NCBI GenBank assembly: GCA_031262265.1
Contig: JAISIB010000042.1
Location: forward strand, 1 to 14,939
DNA from: Prevotellaceae bacterium
GTDB lineage: Bacteria; Bacteroidota; Bacteroidia; Bacteroidales; Bacteroidaceae
Reading direction: 5' to 3'
Length of the DNA: 14,939 nucleotides
The first letter of the stretch is position 1, and the number at the start of each line of letters is the position of its first letter. A program made the position numbers and the translations under genes. Of the stretch, positions 7,290 to 13,582 are shown one piece after another. The notes below the pieces were generated by a model, which was not told where the DNA came from, ran no database searches, and saw only the letters and a program-made list of their open reading frames with translations.

Positions 7290-7475
7290 CAGAAGCCGTA
7301 TTGGTTAGATCGGGAAACTCATCAATTTAATCAGAAATACCGAGACAAGCTTCGCATCTCGATGGCGGGCCACATCCTGCAAAGGAAACTTTAAGTCGGT
7401 GGATTACAAAGAGAGCGGGCACTCAAATCCTGTCATTCGGAGTTTCATCACATCACCGGTGCGGCTTCTGTTTTT
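7290..7475 (+). ncRNA. Structured non-coding RNA, candidate 6S RNA
   Basis: About 185 nt between GH2 and mlaF, with its own promoter and no coding frame of note. Bases 7290-7305 pair with 7455-7470 over 16 consecutive positions (13 Watson-Crick, 3 G-U), and TTTTT follows at 7471-7475. Inside, GAT 7308-7310 pairs with ATC 7447-7449. After a 3-nt bulge, GAAACTC 7314-7320 pairs with GAGTTTC 7440-7446. Then comes a largely unpaired zone (about 7321-7339 opposite 7417-7439) and inner hairpins: CGAGA/TCTCG around 7341-7361, CCAC 7370-7373 with GTGG 7399-7402, and AAAG-GAAA-CTTT at 7381-7392, a GNRA-type loop. A long closing stem, open centre and terminal arm in about 185 nt is the 6S RNA layout, an RNA that binds sigma70-family RNA polymerase. 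I do not recognise the primary sequence, so 6S is inferred from size and shape. RNase P, tmRNA and SRP RNA signatures are absent. Confidence 0.65.
7455..7475 (+). terminator. 3' stem arm and T-run ending the 7290 RNA
   Basis: The 3' arm of the closing stem (7455-7470, GC-rich GCGGCTTCTG) runs straight into TTTTT at 7471-7475, one base before the mlaF stop codon on the other strand. The stem could act as terminator for this RNA. Confidence 0.5.
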
Positions 7476-8246
7476 CTACCCTTCCTGCTGCATAATCTCC
7501 ACTTCCTTTACCTTTCGGAACAAGTCGGAAGCAAAGATGAAGTCGTTCAGCGTCTGATTGCCGGCGGTAAATATCGTGTCTTTTGTACCTTCCCACGCCT
7601 TTACGCCTTCGTGTATAAAAATAACCTTCTCACCGATAGCCATCACCGAATTCATATCGTGCGTGTTGACGATAGTCGTCATATTGTATTCTTGGGTAAT
7701 ACTGTGAATCAAATCATCGATGACCAACGAGGTTTTCGGGTCTAATCCCGAGTTAGGCTCGTCGCAGAACAGGAATCTCGGATTCAGTACGATAGAACGC
7801 GCAATAGCTACGCGTTTCTGCATACCGCCGCTCAATTCACTGGGATACTTGCCGGTGGCGTCCGAGAGATTGACACGGTCTATACAAGCGTTCGCACGGC
7901 GCAGACGGTCGCGGTAGGTATCATGACTAAACATGTTGAGCGGAAACATCACGTTGTCCAGCACCGTCATCGAATCAAACAACGCCGCACTCTGGAAAAT
8001 CATCCCCATCTTCTGTCGTAGTTTCTTTTGCTGCGACTTACGCAACGTCAGGAAGTTGGTATCACCATAAAACAGTTCGCCGCTATCGGGACGCAACAGA
8101 CCGACGATACACTTCATCAATACCGTTTTGCCGGAACCGCTCTGACCGATAATCAGATTGGTCTTACCTTCTTCGAAGACCGCATTGACGTCCGTCAGCA
8201 CCTCCACTCCGTCAAAAGACTTATATAGATGATTGATTGTAATCAT
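7476..8246 (-). CDS. mlaF: MlaF-type ABC transporter ATPase (phospholipid transport)
   Basis: Cytoplasmic ATPase of the Mla (MCE-type) system that moves phospholipids between the membranes and maintains outer-membrane lipid asymmetry. 256 residues, the usual length. Walker A GQSGSGKT 34-41, Q-loop Q85, signature LSGGM 138-142, Walker B ending FLFCDEP with D162/E163, and switch H196 in NTHD are all intact. The SELSGGMQKRVAIAR context and the C-terminal FTAGNQTLNDFIFA resemble MlaF rather than sugar or drug importers. Its ATG overlaps the mlaE stop by 4 bases (ATGA), so the two are translationally coupled. The gene ends against the terminator of the opposing RNA. Confidence 0.92.
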   Translation of the reverse strand: MITINHLYKSFDGVEVLTDVNAVFEEGKTNLIIGQSGSGKTVLMKCIVGLLRPDSGELFYGDTNFLTLRKSQQKKLRQKMGMIFQSAALFDSMTVLDNVMFPLNMFSHDTYRDRLRRANACIDRVNLSDATGKYPSELSGGMQKRVAIARSIVLNPRFLFCDEPNSGLDPKTSLVIDDLIHSITQEYNMTTIVNTHDMNSVMAIGEKVIFIHEGVKAWEGTKDTIFTAGNQTLNDFIFASDLFRKVKEVEIMQQEG

Positions 8247-8989
8247 AAGCCTGTCAATAGCTTGGTCAGTATAATATCCGCAAACAGGATCAGCGCGCTA
8301 CAAGCCACCACCGAATTGGTCGACGCTTTTCCGACCTCTATCGAACCGCCGTCTACCGTATATCCGAAAAACGAAGAGACGCTGGCAATGATGAAGGCAA
8401 AGAAGAACGATTTGATGTAGGCACTCCACAGATACCACTCCGTCAACCAATATTGCAGGCCGTACTCTAAGTTGGCCGCCGTCATGATACCGCCCACCCA
8501 ACACGTAGCGAACGCACCGATCATGCCGGCAAAGATACTGAACGTCACCAATACGGGTATCATCAATACCAAGGCGACAATCTTGGGGAGAATTAGAAAG
8601 GCGGCAGAGTTGACACCCATAATATCCAATGCGTCAATCTGCTGCGTAATGCGCATCGTGCCTAACTCGGAAGCGATATTGGAACCGACCTTTCCGGCCA
8701 ATATCAAACACATGATAGAAGAGGAAAACTCCAATAGCATAATCTCACGCGTCACGTATCCCACCGTCCATCGCGGCATCCACGGGCTTTCGATATTTAG
8801 CTTGATTTGAATCGTTATCACCGCCCCGATGAAAAATGAAATGAGCAGTACGATACCAATGGAATTGATGCCCAATTGCTCCATTTCTTTCAGCAACTGA
8901 CGACCATAGACGCTCATCCTTTCCGGTATGGAAAAAGTGCGACGCATGAGCAATAGGTAGCGTCCGGTGGTATGTAGAGCTTTGAACAT
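8243..8989 (-). CDS. mlaE: MlaE-type ABC transporter permease (phospholipid transport)
   Basis: Inner-membrane permease of the Mla system, 248 residues from the ATG at 8989 (MFKALHTTGRYLL). Several hydrophobic helices are seen, with the MlaE/YrbE-type features GAVITIQIKLN, the cytoplasmic loop GKVGSNIASELGTMRITQQIDALDIMG (which contacts the ATPase) and a C-terminal block GYTVDGGSIEVGKASTNSVV. An open frame reaches back to a TTG at 9016, but that TTG is itself part of the promoter -7 element (9014-9021), so the upstream start would not be transcribed. No mlaD (MCE), mlaB or mlaC gene is adjacent; they must be elsewhere. Divergent from lptB. Confidence 0.92.
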   Translation of the reverse strand: MFKALHTTGRYLLLMRRTFSIPERMSVYGRQLLKEMEQLGINSIGIVLLISFFIGAVITIQIKLNIESPWMPRWTVGYVTREIMLLEFSSSIMCLILAGKVGSNIASELGTMRITQQIDALDIMGVNSAAFLILPKIVALVLMIPVLVTFSIFAGMIGAFATCWVGGIMTAANLEYGLQYWLTEWYLWSAYIKSFFFAFIIASVSSFFGYTVDGGSIEVGKASTNSVVACSALILFADIILTKLLTGL

Positions 8990-9013
8990 CTCTGTTTTCT
9001 CACTGATTGAGTG

Positions 9014-9021
9014 CAAAAATA
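9014..9021 (-). promoter_or_regulatory. Promoter -7 element for mlaEF
   Basis: The minus strand reads TATTTTTG (TAnnTTTG), 24 bases upstream of the mlaE ATG at 8989. It fixes the start of mlaE. The -33 region is weak. Confidence 0.65.
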
Positions 9022-9054
9022 CGGAATAGTAATCAATTCTGTGCCGATTTTCAC

Positions 9055-9062
9055 TACTTTTG
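9055..9062 (+). promoter_or_regulatory. Promoter -7 element for lptB
   Basis: TACTTTTG matches TAnnTTTG and ends 17 bases before the lptB ATG at 9080. It lies 33 bases from the oppositely oriented mlaE -7 element, so the two promoters form a compact divergent pair. No clear -33. Confidence 0.65.
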
Positions 9063-9079
9063 CCTCAAATTAAGAAAGT

Positions 9080-9850
9080 ATGGAAGGCGAAAAGGAGAGC
9101 GAACAGATGGTTCTTCGCACAGAAGATTTGGTCAAGAAATATGGCAAACGCACCGTCGTGAGCCATGTGTCCATTCATGTGAAACAAGGGGAAATCGTCG
9201 GACTGTTGGGACCTAACGGAGCCGGCAAGACGACTTCCTTCTATATGACCGTCGGCTTCATTACCCCTAACGAAGGTCGTATCTTCTTGAATGACACGGA
9301 CATCACCAAATTCCCCGTTTACAAACGGGCGCAGCACGGTATCGGATATTTAGCGCAAGAGGCTTCCGTCTTTCGCGCCATGAGCGTCGAAGACAACATC
9401 GCGTCCGTATTGGAAATGACGGACAAGTCATACGAATACCAGAAAGACAAATTGGAGCAACTGATAGCCGAATTTCGATTGGAAAAGGTACGCAAGAACT
9501 TGGGCAGCCAACTGTCCGGCGGCGAACGGCGACGAACCGAGATTGCGCGTTGCTTAGCCATCGACCCCAAGTTTATCATGCTTGACGAACCTTTTGCCGG
9601 CGTAGACCCCATCGCGGTAGAAGATATTCAACAAATCGTCTGGCGGCTCAAAGACAGGAATATCGGCATTCTGATTACCGACCACAACGTACAGGAGACG
9701 CTCAGCATCACCGACCGCGCTTACCTGCTCTTCGAGGGAAAGATTCTCTTTCAGGGTACGCCCGAAGAATTGGCCGAGAATACCATCGTACGCGAGAAGT
9801 ACCTGAGTAACAGCTTCGTCTTGCGGCGCAAAGAATTTCAATTGACGTAA
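9080..9850 (+). CDS. lptB: LptB, lipopolysaccharide export ATPase
   Basis: Cytoplasmic ATPase of LptB2FGC, which extracts LPS from the inner membrane and pushes it along the Lpt bridge. 256 residues. Walker A GPNGAGKT 44-51, Q93 in YLAQEASVF, signature LSGGE 145-149 followed by RRRTEIARCLA, Walker B FIMLDEPFAGVDPIAV with D169/E170, and H202 in ITDHNVQETL. YLAQEASVFR and DEPFAGVDPIAV are highly characteristic of LptB. An internal ATG at residue 10 (MVLRTEDLVKKYG) is the other possible start, but the upstream ATG is the first one after the promoter. No other lpt gene is adjacent. Followed after 19 bases by a mini-ORF. Confidence 0.95.
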   Translation: MEGEKESEQMVLRTEDLVKKYGKRTVVSHVSIHVKQGEIVGLLGPNGAGKTTSFYMTVGFITPNEGRIFLNDTDITKFPVYKRAQHGIGYLAQEASVFRAMSVEDNIASVLEMTDKSYEYQKDKLEQLIAEFRLEKVRKNLGSQLSGGERRRTEIARCLAIDPKFIMLDEPFAGVDPIAVEDIQQIVWRLKDRNIGILITDHNVQETLSITDRAYLLFEGKILFQGTPEELAENTIVREKYLSNSFVLRRKEFQLT

Positions 9851-9869
9851 AACAAACAAAAAAGAGAAG

Positions 9870-9959
9870 ATGCTCGTGCAGGTGTTGGAGCGCGACGCCT
9901 TCGAGCAACAACGCACGGAGCAAGGCATCGTCAGGTATCAGGTGTGGGAGAAATTGTAA
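9870..9959 (+). CDS. Possible 29-residue mini-protein downstream of lptB
   Basis: The ATG at 9870 opens MLVQVLERDAFEQQRTEQ and continues GIVRYQVWEKL to TAA at 9957-9959. It is highly charged, with no signal or membrane segment. The frame begins 19 bases after the lptB stop behind an A-rich leader (AAAAAAGAGAAG) typical of Bacteroidetes starts, and its codons are GC-rich like the flanking genes. It ends one base from the tdh stop codon. Not recognised. It could be a real small protein cotranscribed with lptB, or the surviving tail of a deleted gene. Confidence 0.3.
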   Translation: MLVQVLERDAFEQQRTEQGIVRYQVWEKL

Positions 9960-9960
9960 C

Positions 9961-10986
9961 TTATTCCCAATTCAGGATGACTTTTCCGCACTCGCCGCCG
10001 TCCATGACCTCGAAGCCTTTCAGGTAGTCGTCTACGGAGAAGTGGTGCGTGATGATCGGCGTCAGGTTGATACCCGAGATAAGCATCTGCTGCATCTTAT
10101 ACCATGTCTCCCACATCTCGCGCCCGTAAATACCTTTGATAGTGAGGGCTTTGAAGATAACGGCGTCCCAATCTACGGCCGTCCCTTCGGGTTGTATGCC
10201 GAGCATAGCTATTTTCGAGCCGCTGTACATGCTTTCTATCATCTCGTTGAGAGCCACCGGCGCGCCCGACATTTCCAGTCCGACGTCAAATCCGTGCATG
10301 TGAAGTTGTTTCATGGCTTTCTGTACGGTGTCTCCGCGTTTGGGGTTGATGGTTAGCGTAGCCCCCATGCGCTTGGCTATGTCCAACCGATAGTCGCTCA
10401 GGTCGCTCACCACGATATTGCGCGCCCCTGCGAATCGGCAGATAGCCGTTGCCATCGACCCGATCAGGCCTGCTCCGGTGATGAGAACGTCTTCTCCTAA
10501 GACGGGAAAGGAGAGTGCCGTGTGCGTCGCATTCCCGAACGGATCCATAATGGCGGCCATGTCATCGGAAATACGCTCGTCCAACTTGACGACGTTCTCG
10601 GCCGGAATACACAGGTACTCGGCAAAGGCTCCGTCGCGGTTGACTCCCACGCCAATGATATTTTCGCACACATGTTTCTTTCCTCGCCGGCAATTGCGAC
10701 AGAATCCGCAGGCGATGTGACCTTCTCCGGTGACGCGGTCGCCCACCGAGAGATTGCGCACGCCCGCTCCCATCTCTACCACAGTGCCTACGTACTCATG
10801 ACCGATAATCATCGGCGTATGAATCGTGCGCTGCGACCACTTGTCCCACCTGTAAATATGAAGATCCGTTCCGCAAATCGCGGTTTTCCTGATTTTGATG
10901 AGGACGTCGTTCACGCCCACCATCGGAGTGGGCATATCTTGCATCCAGAGTCCTCGTTCCGGACGAAGCTTAACCAATGCTTTCAT
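9961..10986 (-). CDS. tdh: L-threonine 3-dehydrogenase
   Basis: NAD-dependent, zinc-containing medium-chain dehydrogenase that oxidises L-threonine to 2-amino-3-ketobutyrate; cytoplasmic. From the ATG at 10986 it is 341 residues, the same length as the E. coli enzyme, with motifs at matching positions: catalytic Zn ligand C38 in AICGTDLH, GHEYVG with H63/E64, structural-zinc cysteines 93, 96, 99 and 107, DPFGNATHTALSF near 148-160, Rossmann GAGLIG 171-176, FDVGLEMSGAP and GIYGREMWETWYKM. The frame can be extended to 11031, but the -7 element at 11021-11028 lies inside that extension, so MKALVKL is the start. The usual partner kbl is not adjacent. It converges on the lptB unit. Confidence 0.95.
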   Translation of the reverse strand: MKALVKLRPERGLWMQDMPTPMVGVNDVLIKIRKTAICGTDLHIYRWDKWSQRTIHTPMIIGHEYVGTVVEMGAGVRNLSVGDRVTGEGHIACGFCRNCRRGKKHVCENIIGVGVNRDGAFAEYLCIPAENVVKLDERISDDMAAIMDPFGNATHTALSFPVLGEDVLITGAGLIGSMATAICRFAGARNIVVSDLSDYRLDIAKRMGATLTINPKRGDTVQKAMKQLHMHGFDVGLEMSGAPVALNEMIESMYSGSKIAMLGIQPEGTAVDWDAVIFKALTIKGIYGREMWETWYKMQQMLISGINLTPIITHHFSVDDYLKGFEVMDGGECGKVILNWE

Positions 10987-11020
10987 TTGTATGGCAGTTA
11001 TAGATATTCGTTTGCGACTG

Positions 11021-11028
11021 CAAAAGTA
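11021..11028 (-). promoter_or_regulatory. Promoter -7 element for tdh
   Basis: The minus strand reads TACTTTTG (TAnnTTTG), 34 bases upstream of the ATG at 10986, and sits inside the longer open frame, excluding the upstream start. No standard -33 at 19-21 bases. Confidence 0.65.
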
Positions 11029-11189
11029 CATAAAAAAGTAGCAACACGATTCTCATCGTATTACTACTACAACACAAACACAAAATAAAACACGACAAAA
11101 CTATTAGTCGTCCTCCGATTCGCCCTTACGAGCATACAGCCACCTTATTCGCATACGGCGTCTGTCTCGGAAGAAAACGTCACAGCAAA

Positions 11190-11210
11190 CAATTCCATGA
11201 ATAGGAATTG
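11190..11210 (-). terminator. Weak hairpin downstream of galE, possible terminator
   Basis: CAATTCC and GGAATTG form a 7-bp stem with a 7-nt loop, 33 bases after the galE stop. On the minus strand it is followed by only a short TTT, so it is a poor intrinsic terminator. The rest of the 11029-11243 interval shows no gene and no TAnnTTTG promoter on the plus strand that I could find. Confidence 0.35.
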
Positions 11211-11243
11211 CTATAAAAATGAAAACATACTATATGAACGGTA

Positions 11244-12278
11244 TCACTGGATACCGCGTTCTCTCAAATTCAATTGCCAATTCCAAGCCGAGCGTAACGT
11301 ATCGTCGATACTCGTTTCGGCCTGCCAACCCAGCACCTTGTTCGCCTTATCGGGGTTCGCCCACACCTGTTCGATGTCTCCGGCACGCCGACCGACAATC
11401 TTATAGTTCAGAGGCACGCCCGTAGCCCGCTCAAAGGCCTGTATCAATTCCAATACCGACAGCCCCCGACCCGTACCTACGTTGAACACTTCCACCGGTT
11501 CGGATTGTTTGTCCGCCAGTTGCCGCTCTATGGCCACCACATGTGCCTTCGCCAGATCCACCACGTTGATAAAATCACGAATACACGAGCCGTCGGGCGT
11601 ATGATAGTCGTCTCCGAACACGTTCAGGCACTCTCGGATACCGATGGCCGTCTGTGTCAGATAGGGAATCAGGTTTTGCGGCACGCCGTTGGGCAACTCT
11701 CCTATCAATGCCGAAGGATGCGCTCCGATCGGATTGAAGTAGCGCAACAAGATAGCACGTATCGGCGCACCCGACCGTACCGTATCATAAATAATCTCTT
11801 CGTTGATTTGCTTGGTATTCCCGTAAGGAGACTCCGCGTGCTTCACCGGTGCATCTTCCGTCACAGGCAATACGTCGGGCTGCCCATATACGGTACACGA
11901 CGACGAGAATACCAAGCCTTTCACACCGTGTTTGGGCATCAATTCAAGCAAGTTGATCAAAGAAATAAGATTGTTTCGATAATATTTTAGGGGCTGATCG
12001 ACCGATTCGCCTACGGCCTTGAACGCCGCGAAATGGATCACGGCACGAATACCCGTATATTTGGTAAACAACGCATCCATTGCCGCATAATCCAAGCAAT
12101 CTACCTGTTCGAAGTGCGGCCGCTTGCCAATCAGATGGGCAACGTTGTCCACCACCTCAATCGTCGAATTGGATAGATTGTCCACCAATATCACTTCGTA
12201 ACCTGCGTTGTGCAATTCAACCGCCGTATGTGAGCCTATATAACCGGTTCCGCCCGTTACAAGTATCTGTCCTTTCAT
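11244..12278 (-). CDS. galE: UDP-glucose 4-epimerase
   Basis: Interconverts UDP-glucose and UDP-galactose in the Leloir pathway and in supply of UDP-galactose for surface glycans; cytoplasmic, NAD-bound. 344 residues, standard length. Extended short-chain dehydrogenase features: nucleotide loop GGTGYIGSH 9-17, FSSSCTVYG with S127, catalytic pair Y152 and K156 in PYGNTK, RYFNPIGAHPS, and C-terminal NVGTGRGLSVLELI and VGRRAGDIEQVWANPDKA. All catalytic residues are intact. The ATG at 12278 follows the -7 element by 32 bases. No other gal gene is adjacent. A perfect 7-bp hairpin (CGGTATC/GATACCG, 11239-11256) covers the stop codon. Confidence 0.95.
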   Translation of the reverse strand: MKGQILVTGGTGYIGSHTAVELHNAGYEVILVDNLSNSTIEVVDNVAHLIGKRPHFEQVDCLDYAAMDALFTKYTGIRAVIHFAAFKAVGESVDQPLKYYRNNLISLINLLELMPKHGVKGLVFSSSCTVYGQPDVLPVTEDAPVKHAESPYGNTKQINEEIIYDTVRSGAPIRAILLRYFNPIGAHPSALIGELPNGVPQNLIPYLTQTAIGIRECLNVFGDDYHTPDGSCIRDFINVVDLAKAHVVAIERQLADKQSEPVEVFNVGTGRGLSVLELIQAFERATGVPLNYKIVGRRAGDIEQVWANPDKANKVLGWQAETSIDDTLRSAWNWQLNLRERGIQ

Positions 12279-12310
12279 CGTATCTATATAGTGTTACATG
12301 GGAAACGGCG

Positions 12311-12318
12311 CAAAGATA
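12311..12318 (-). promoter_or_regulatory. Promoter -7 element for galE
   Basis: The minus strand reads TATCTTTG (TAnnTTTG), 32 bases upstream of the galE ATG. No TTG-type -33; an inverted repeat lies there instead (12326-12353). Confidence 0.65.
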
Positions 12319-12325
12319 AGTAAAG

Positions 12326-12353
12326 AACTGTTAGTTATTGTATATAAACAGTT
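12326..12353. repeat. Inverted repeat between rnfA and galE
   Basis: AACTGTT (12326-12332) and AACAGTT (12347-12353) are perfect inverted copies with a 14-base AT-rich spacer. They lie 40 bases after the rnfA stop and over the -15 to -45 zone of the galE promoter. The site could be an operator for galE or a weak terminator for the rnf operon; the sequence after it on the minus strand (CTTTACTT) is only modestly T-rich. Confidence 0.45.
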
Positions 12354-12392
12354 ACTTTTTATCGTTTTACCCGTTTTTTCTCCTACGAATCG

Positions 12393-12965
12393 TTAAACTA
12401 TCCCCGAAAAACCCATAAAAGCCATTGCCAACAGGCCTGCCGTCACCAATGCAATGGGCGTTCCTTCCATCCCTTTCGGAATCTTCACCAAGCTCATGTG
12501 CTCGCGCATGCCGGCAAAGAGAATAAGTGCCAAGCCGAACCCCAAAGCCGTAGAGAAAGCGTAGACCGTACCGGTTAGCAGGTCGTAATCTTTCTGAATG
12601 ACCAGAATCGCCACGCCGAGCACACAGCAATTCGTCGTGATTAACGGCAGAAACACGCCTAACGCCTGATAGAGTGCCGGAGAAACTTTCTTCAAAACAA
12701 TCTCGACCATCTGTACCAGTCCTGCGATGACCAGAATGAACGTAATCGTCTGTAAATAGCCCAGACCGTAGGCGTCCAGTAGATATTTCTGTATCAGAAA
12801 CGTAACGATCGTGGCGATTGTCAATACGAACGCGACGGCGGCGGCCATACCACCCGCAGTCTCTACTTTCTTGGATACACCCAAGAACGGGCAGATGCCG
12901 AGAAACTGCGATAACACGATGTTGTTTACAAAAATGGCCGATATAAATATAATCAGGTATTCCAT
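12393..12965 (-). CDS. rnfA: RnfA, ion-translocating ferredoxin:NAD+ oxidoreductase subunit A
   Basis: Inner-membrane subunit of the Rnf complex, which couples electron flow between reduced ferredoxin and NAD+ to Na+ or H+ translocation. 190 residues, six hydrophobic helices. The start MEYLIIFISAIFVNNIVLSQ, the GICPFLGVS motif (C25) and TTNCCVLG (C113/C114) are diagnostic. In Rnf/Nqr structures the equivalent cysteines of RnfA and RnfE hold a membrane [2Fe-2S] cluster at their interface. It is the last gene of the operon, starting 12 bases after rnfE. RnfA and NqrE are close relatives; the RnfE-RnfG-RnfD order with no nqrF nearby supports Rnf. Confidence 0.95.
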   Translation of the reverse strand: MEYLIIFISAIFVNNIVLSQFLGICPFLGVSKKVETAGGMAAAVAFVLTIATIVTFLIQKYLLDAYGLGYLQTITFILVIAGLVQMVEIVLKKVSPALYQALGVFLPLITTNCCVLGVAILVIQKDYDLLTGTVYAFSTALGFGLALILFAGMREHMSLVKIPKGMEGTPIALVTAGLLAMAFMGFSGIV

Positions 12966-12977
12966 ACCAATCGAATA

Positions 12978-13568
12978 TTATGCTTTATTGAAGCGATTAA
13001 TAATAGCAATCAGATAACCCAAAGCGATAAACGCACCCGGAGCAAGCACAAACAGCAGCATGCCGTAGTCTTCACTCATCAGAGTGAGGTTGAATATCTT
13101 GCCCGTCCCCAGAAACTCACGTACGGCTCCCAAGAGCGTCAACGCAAGCGTAAAGCCAAGTCCCATTCCGAGGCCGTCCAGTGCGGACAGTCCCACGGAA
13201 TTGCGGGAAGCGAACGATTCGGCACGTCCCAACAAGATACAATTCACCACTATCAGCGGGATGAACAACCCCAACGACTGATACAAATCGGGCAGATAGG
13301 CTTGCATCACCATTTGCAGCAATGTCACGAACGAAGCGATGACCACTATATAACACGGAATGCGCACCATATCGGGAATGAGGTTTTTCACCAGCGATAT
13401 GACCGAGTTGGAGCAGACCAATACAAAGAGTGTCGCCAATCCCATGCCCATGCCATTGATGGCAGACGAGGTCGTACCCAACGTCGGGCACATACCTAAG
13501 AGCAGCACGAACGTAGGATTCTCCGTTACGATGCCGTTTAATAAGACTTTTACTTTATTACTCATCAT
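12978..13568 (-). CDS. rnfE: RnfE, ion-translocating ferredoxin:NAD+ oxidoreductase subunit E
   Basis: Membrane subunit paralogous to RnfA with inverted topology, 196 residues from the ATG at 13568 (MMSNKVKVLLNG). Motifs ENPTFVLLLGMCPTLG (C27) and VVNCILLGRAESFA (C110) carry the cysteines that share the [2Fe-2S] cluster with RnfA. Several hydrophobic helices are visible. The open frame extends to a GTG at 13580, but GGAGGG at 13572-13577 looks like a true Shine-Dalgarno just before the ATG pair at 13568 and 13565; the second ATG has the better spacing (7 bases) and may be the actual start. The gene begins 14 bases after the rnfG stop. Confidence 0.94.
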   Translation of the reverse strand: MMSNKVKVLLNGIVTENPTFVLLLGMCPTLGTTSSAINGMGMGLATLFVLVCSNSVISLVKNLIPDMVRIPCYIVVIASFVTLLQMVMQAYLPDLYQSLGLFIPLIVVNCILLGRAESFASRNSVGLSALDGLGMGLGFTLALTLLGAVREFLGTGKIFNLTLMSEDYGMLLFVLAPGAFIALGYLIAIINRFNKA

Positions 13569-13582
13569 GTTCCCTCCCACTA

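Noticed and set aside
7290..7475. RNase P RNA, tmRNA or SRP RNA as the identity of the structured RNA
   Set aside because: Too short for RNase P or tmRNA, no tRNA-like 3' end or coding tag, and no SRP core sequence (GGTGCTG...GGAAGGAAGCA type).
9881..9932. Hairpin CGACGCC/GGCATCG as a terminator of lptB
   Set aside because: The stem has a mismatch, a long loop and no T-run, and it falls inside the mini-ORF.
11505..11990. 161-codon plus-strand frame within galE
   Set aside because: Antisense shadow of a complete, motif-bearing galE; His/Arg-rich artefact composition.
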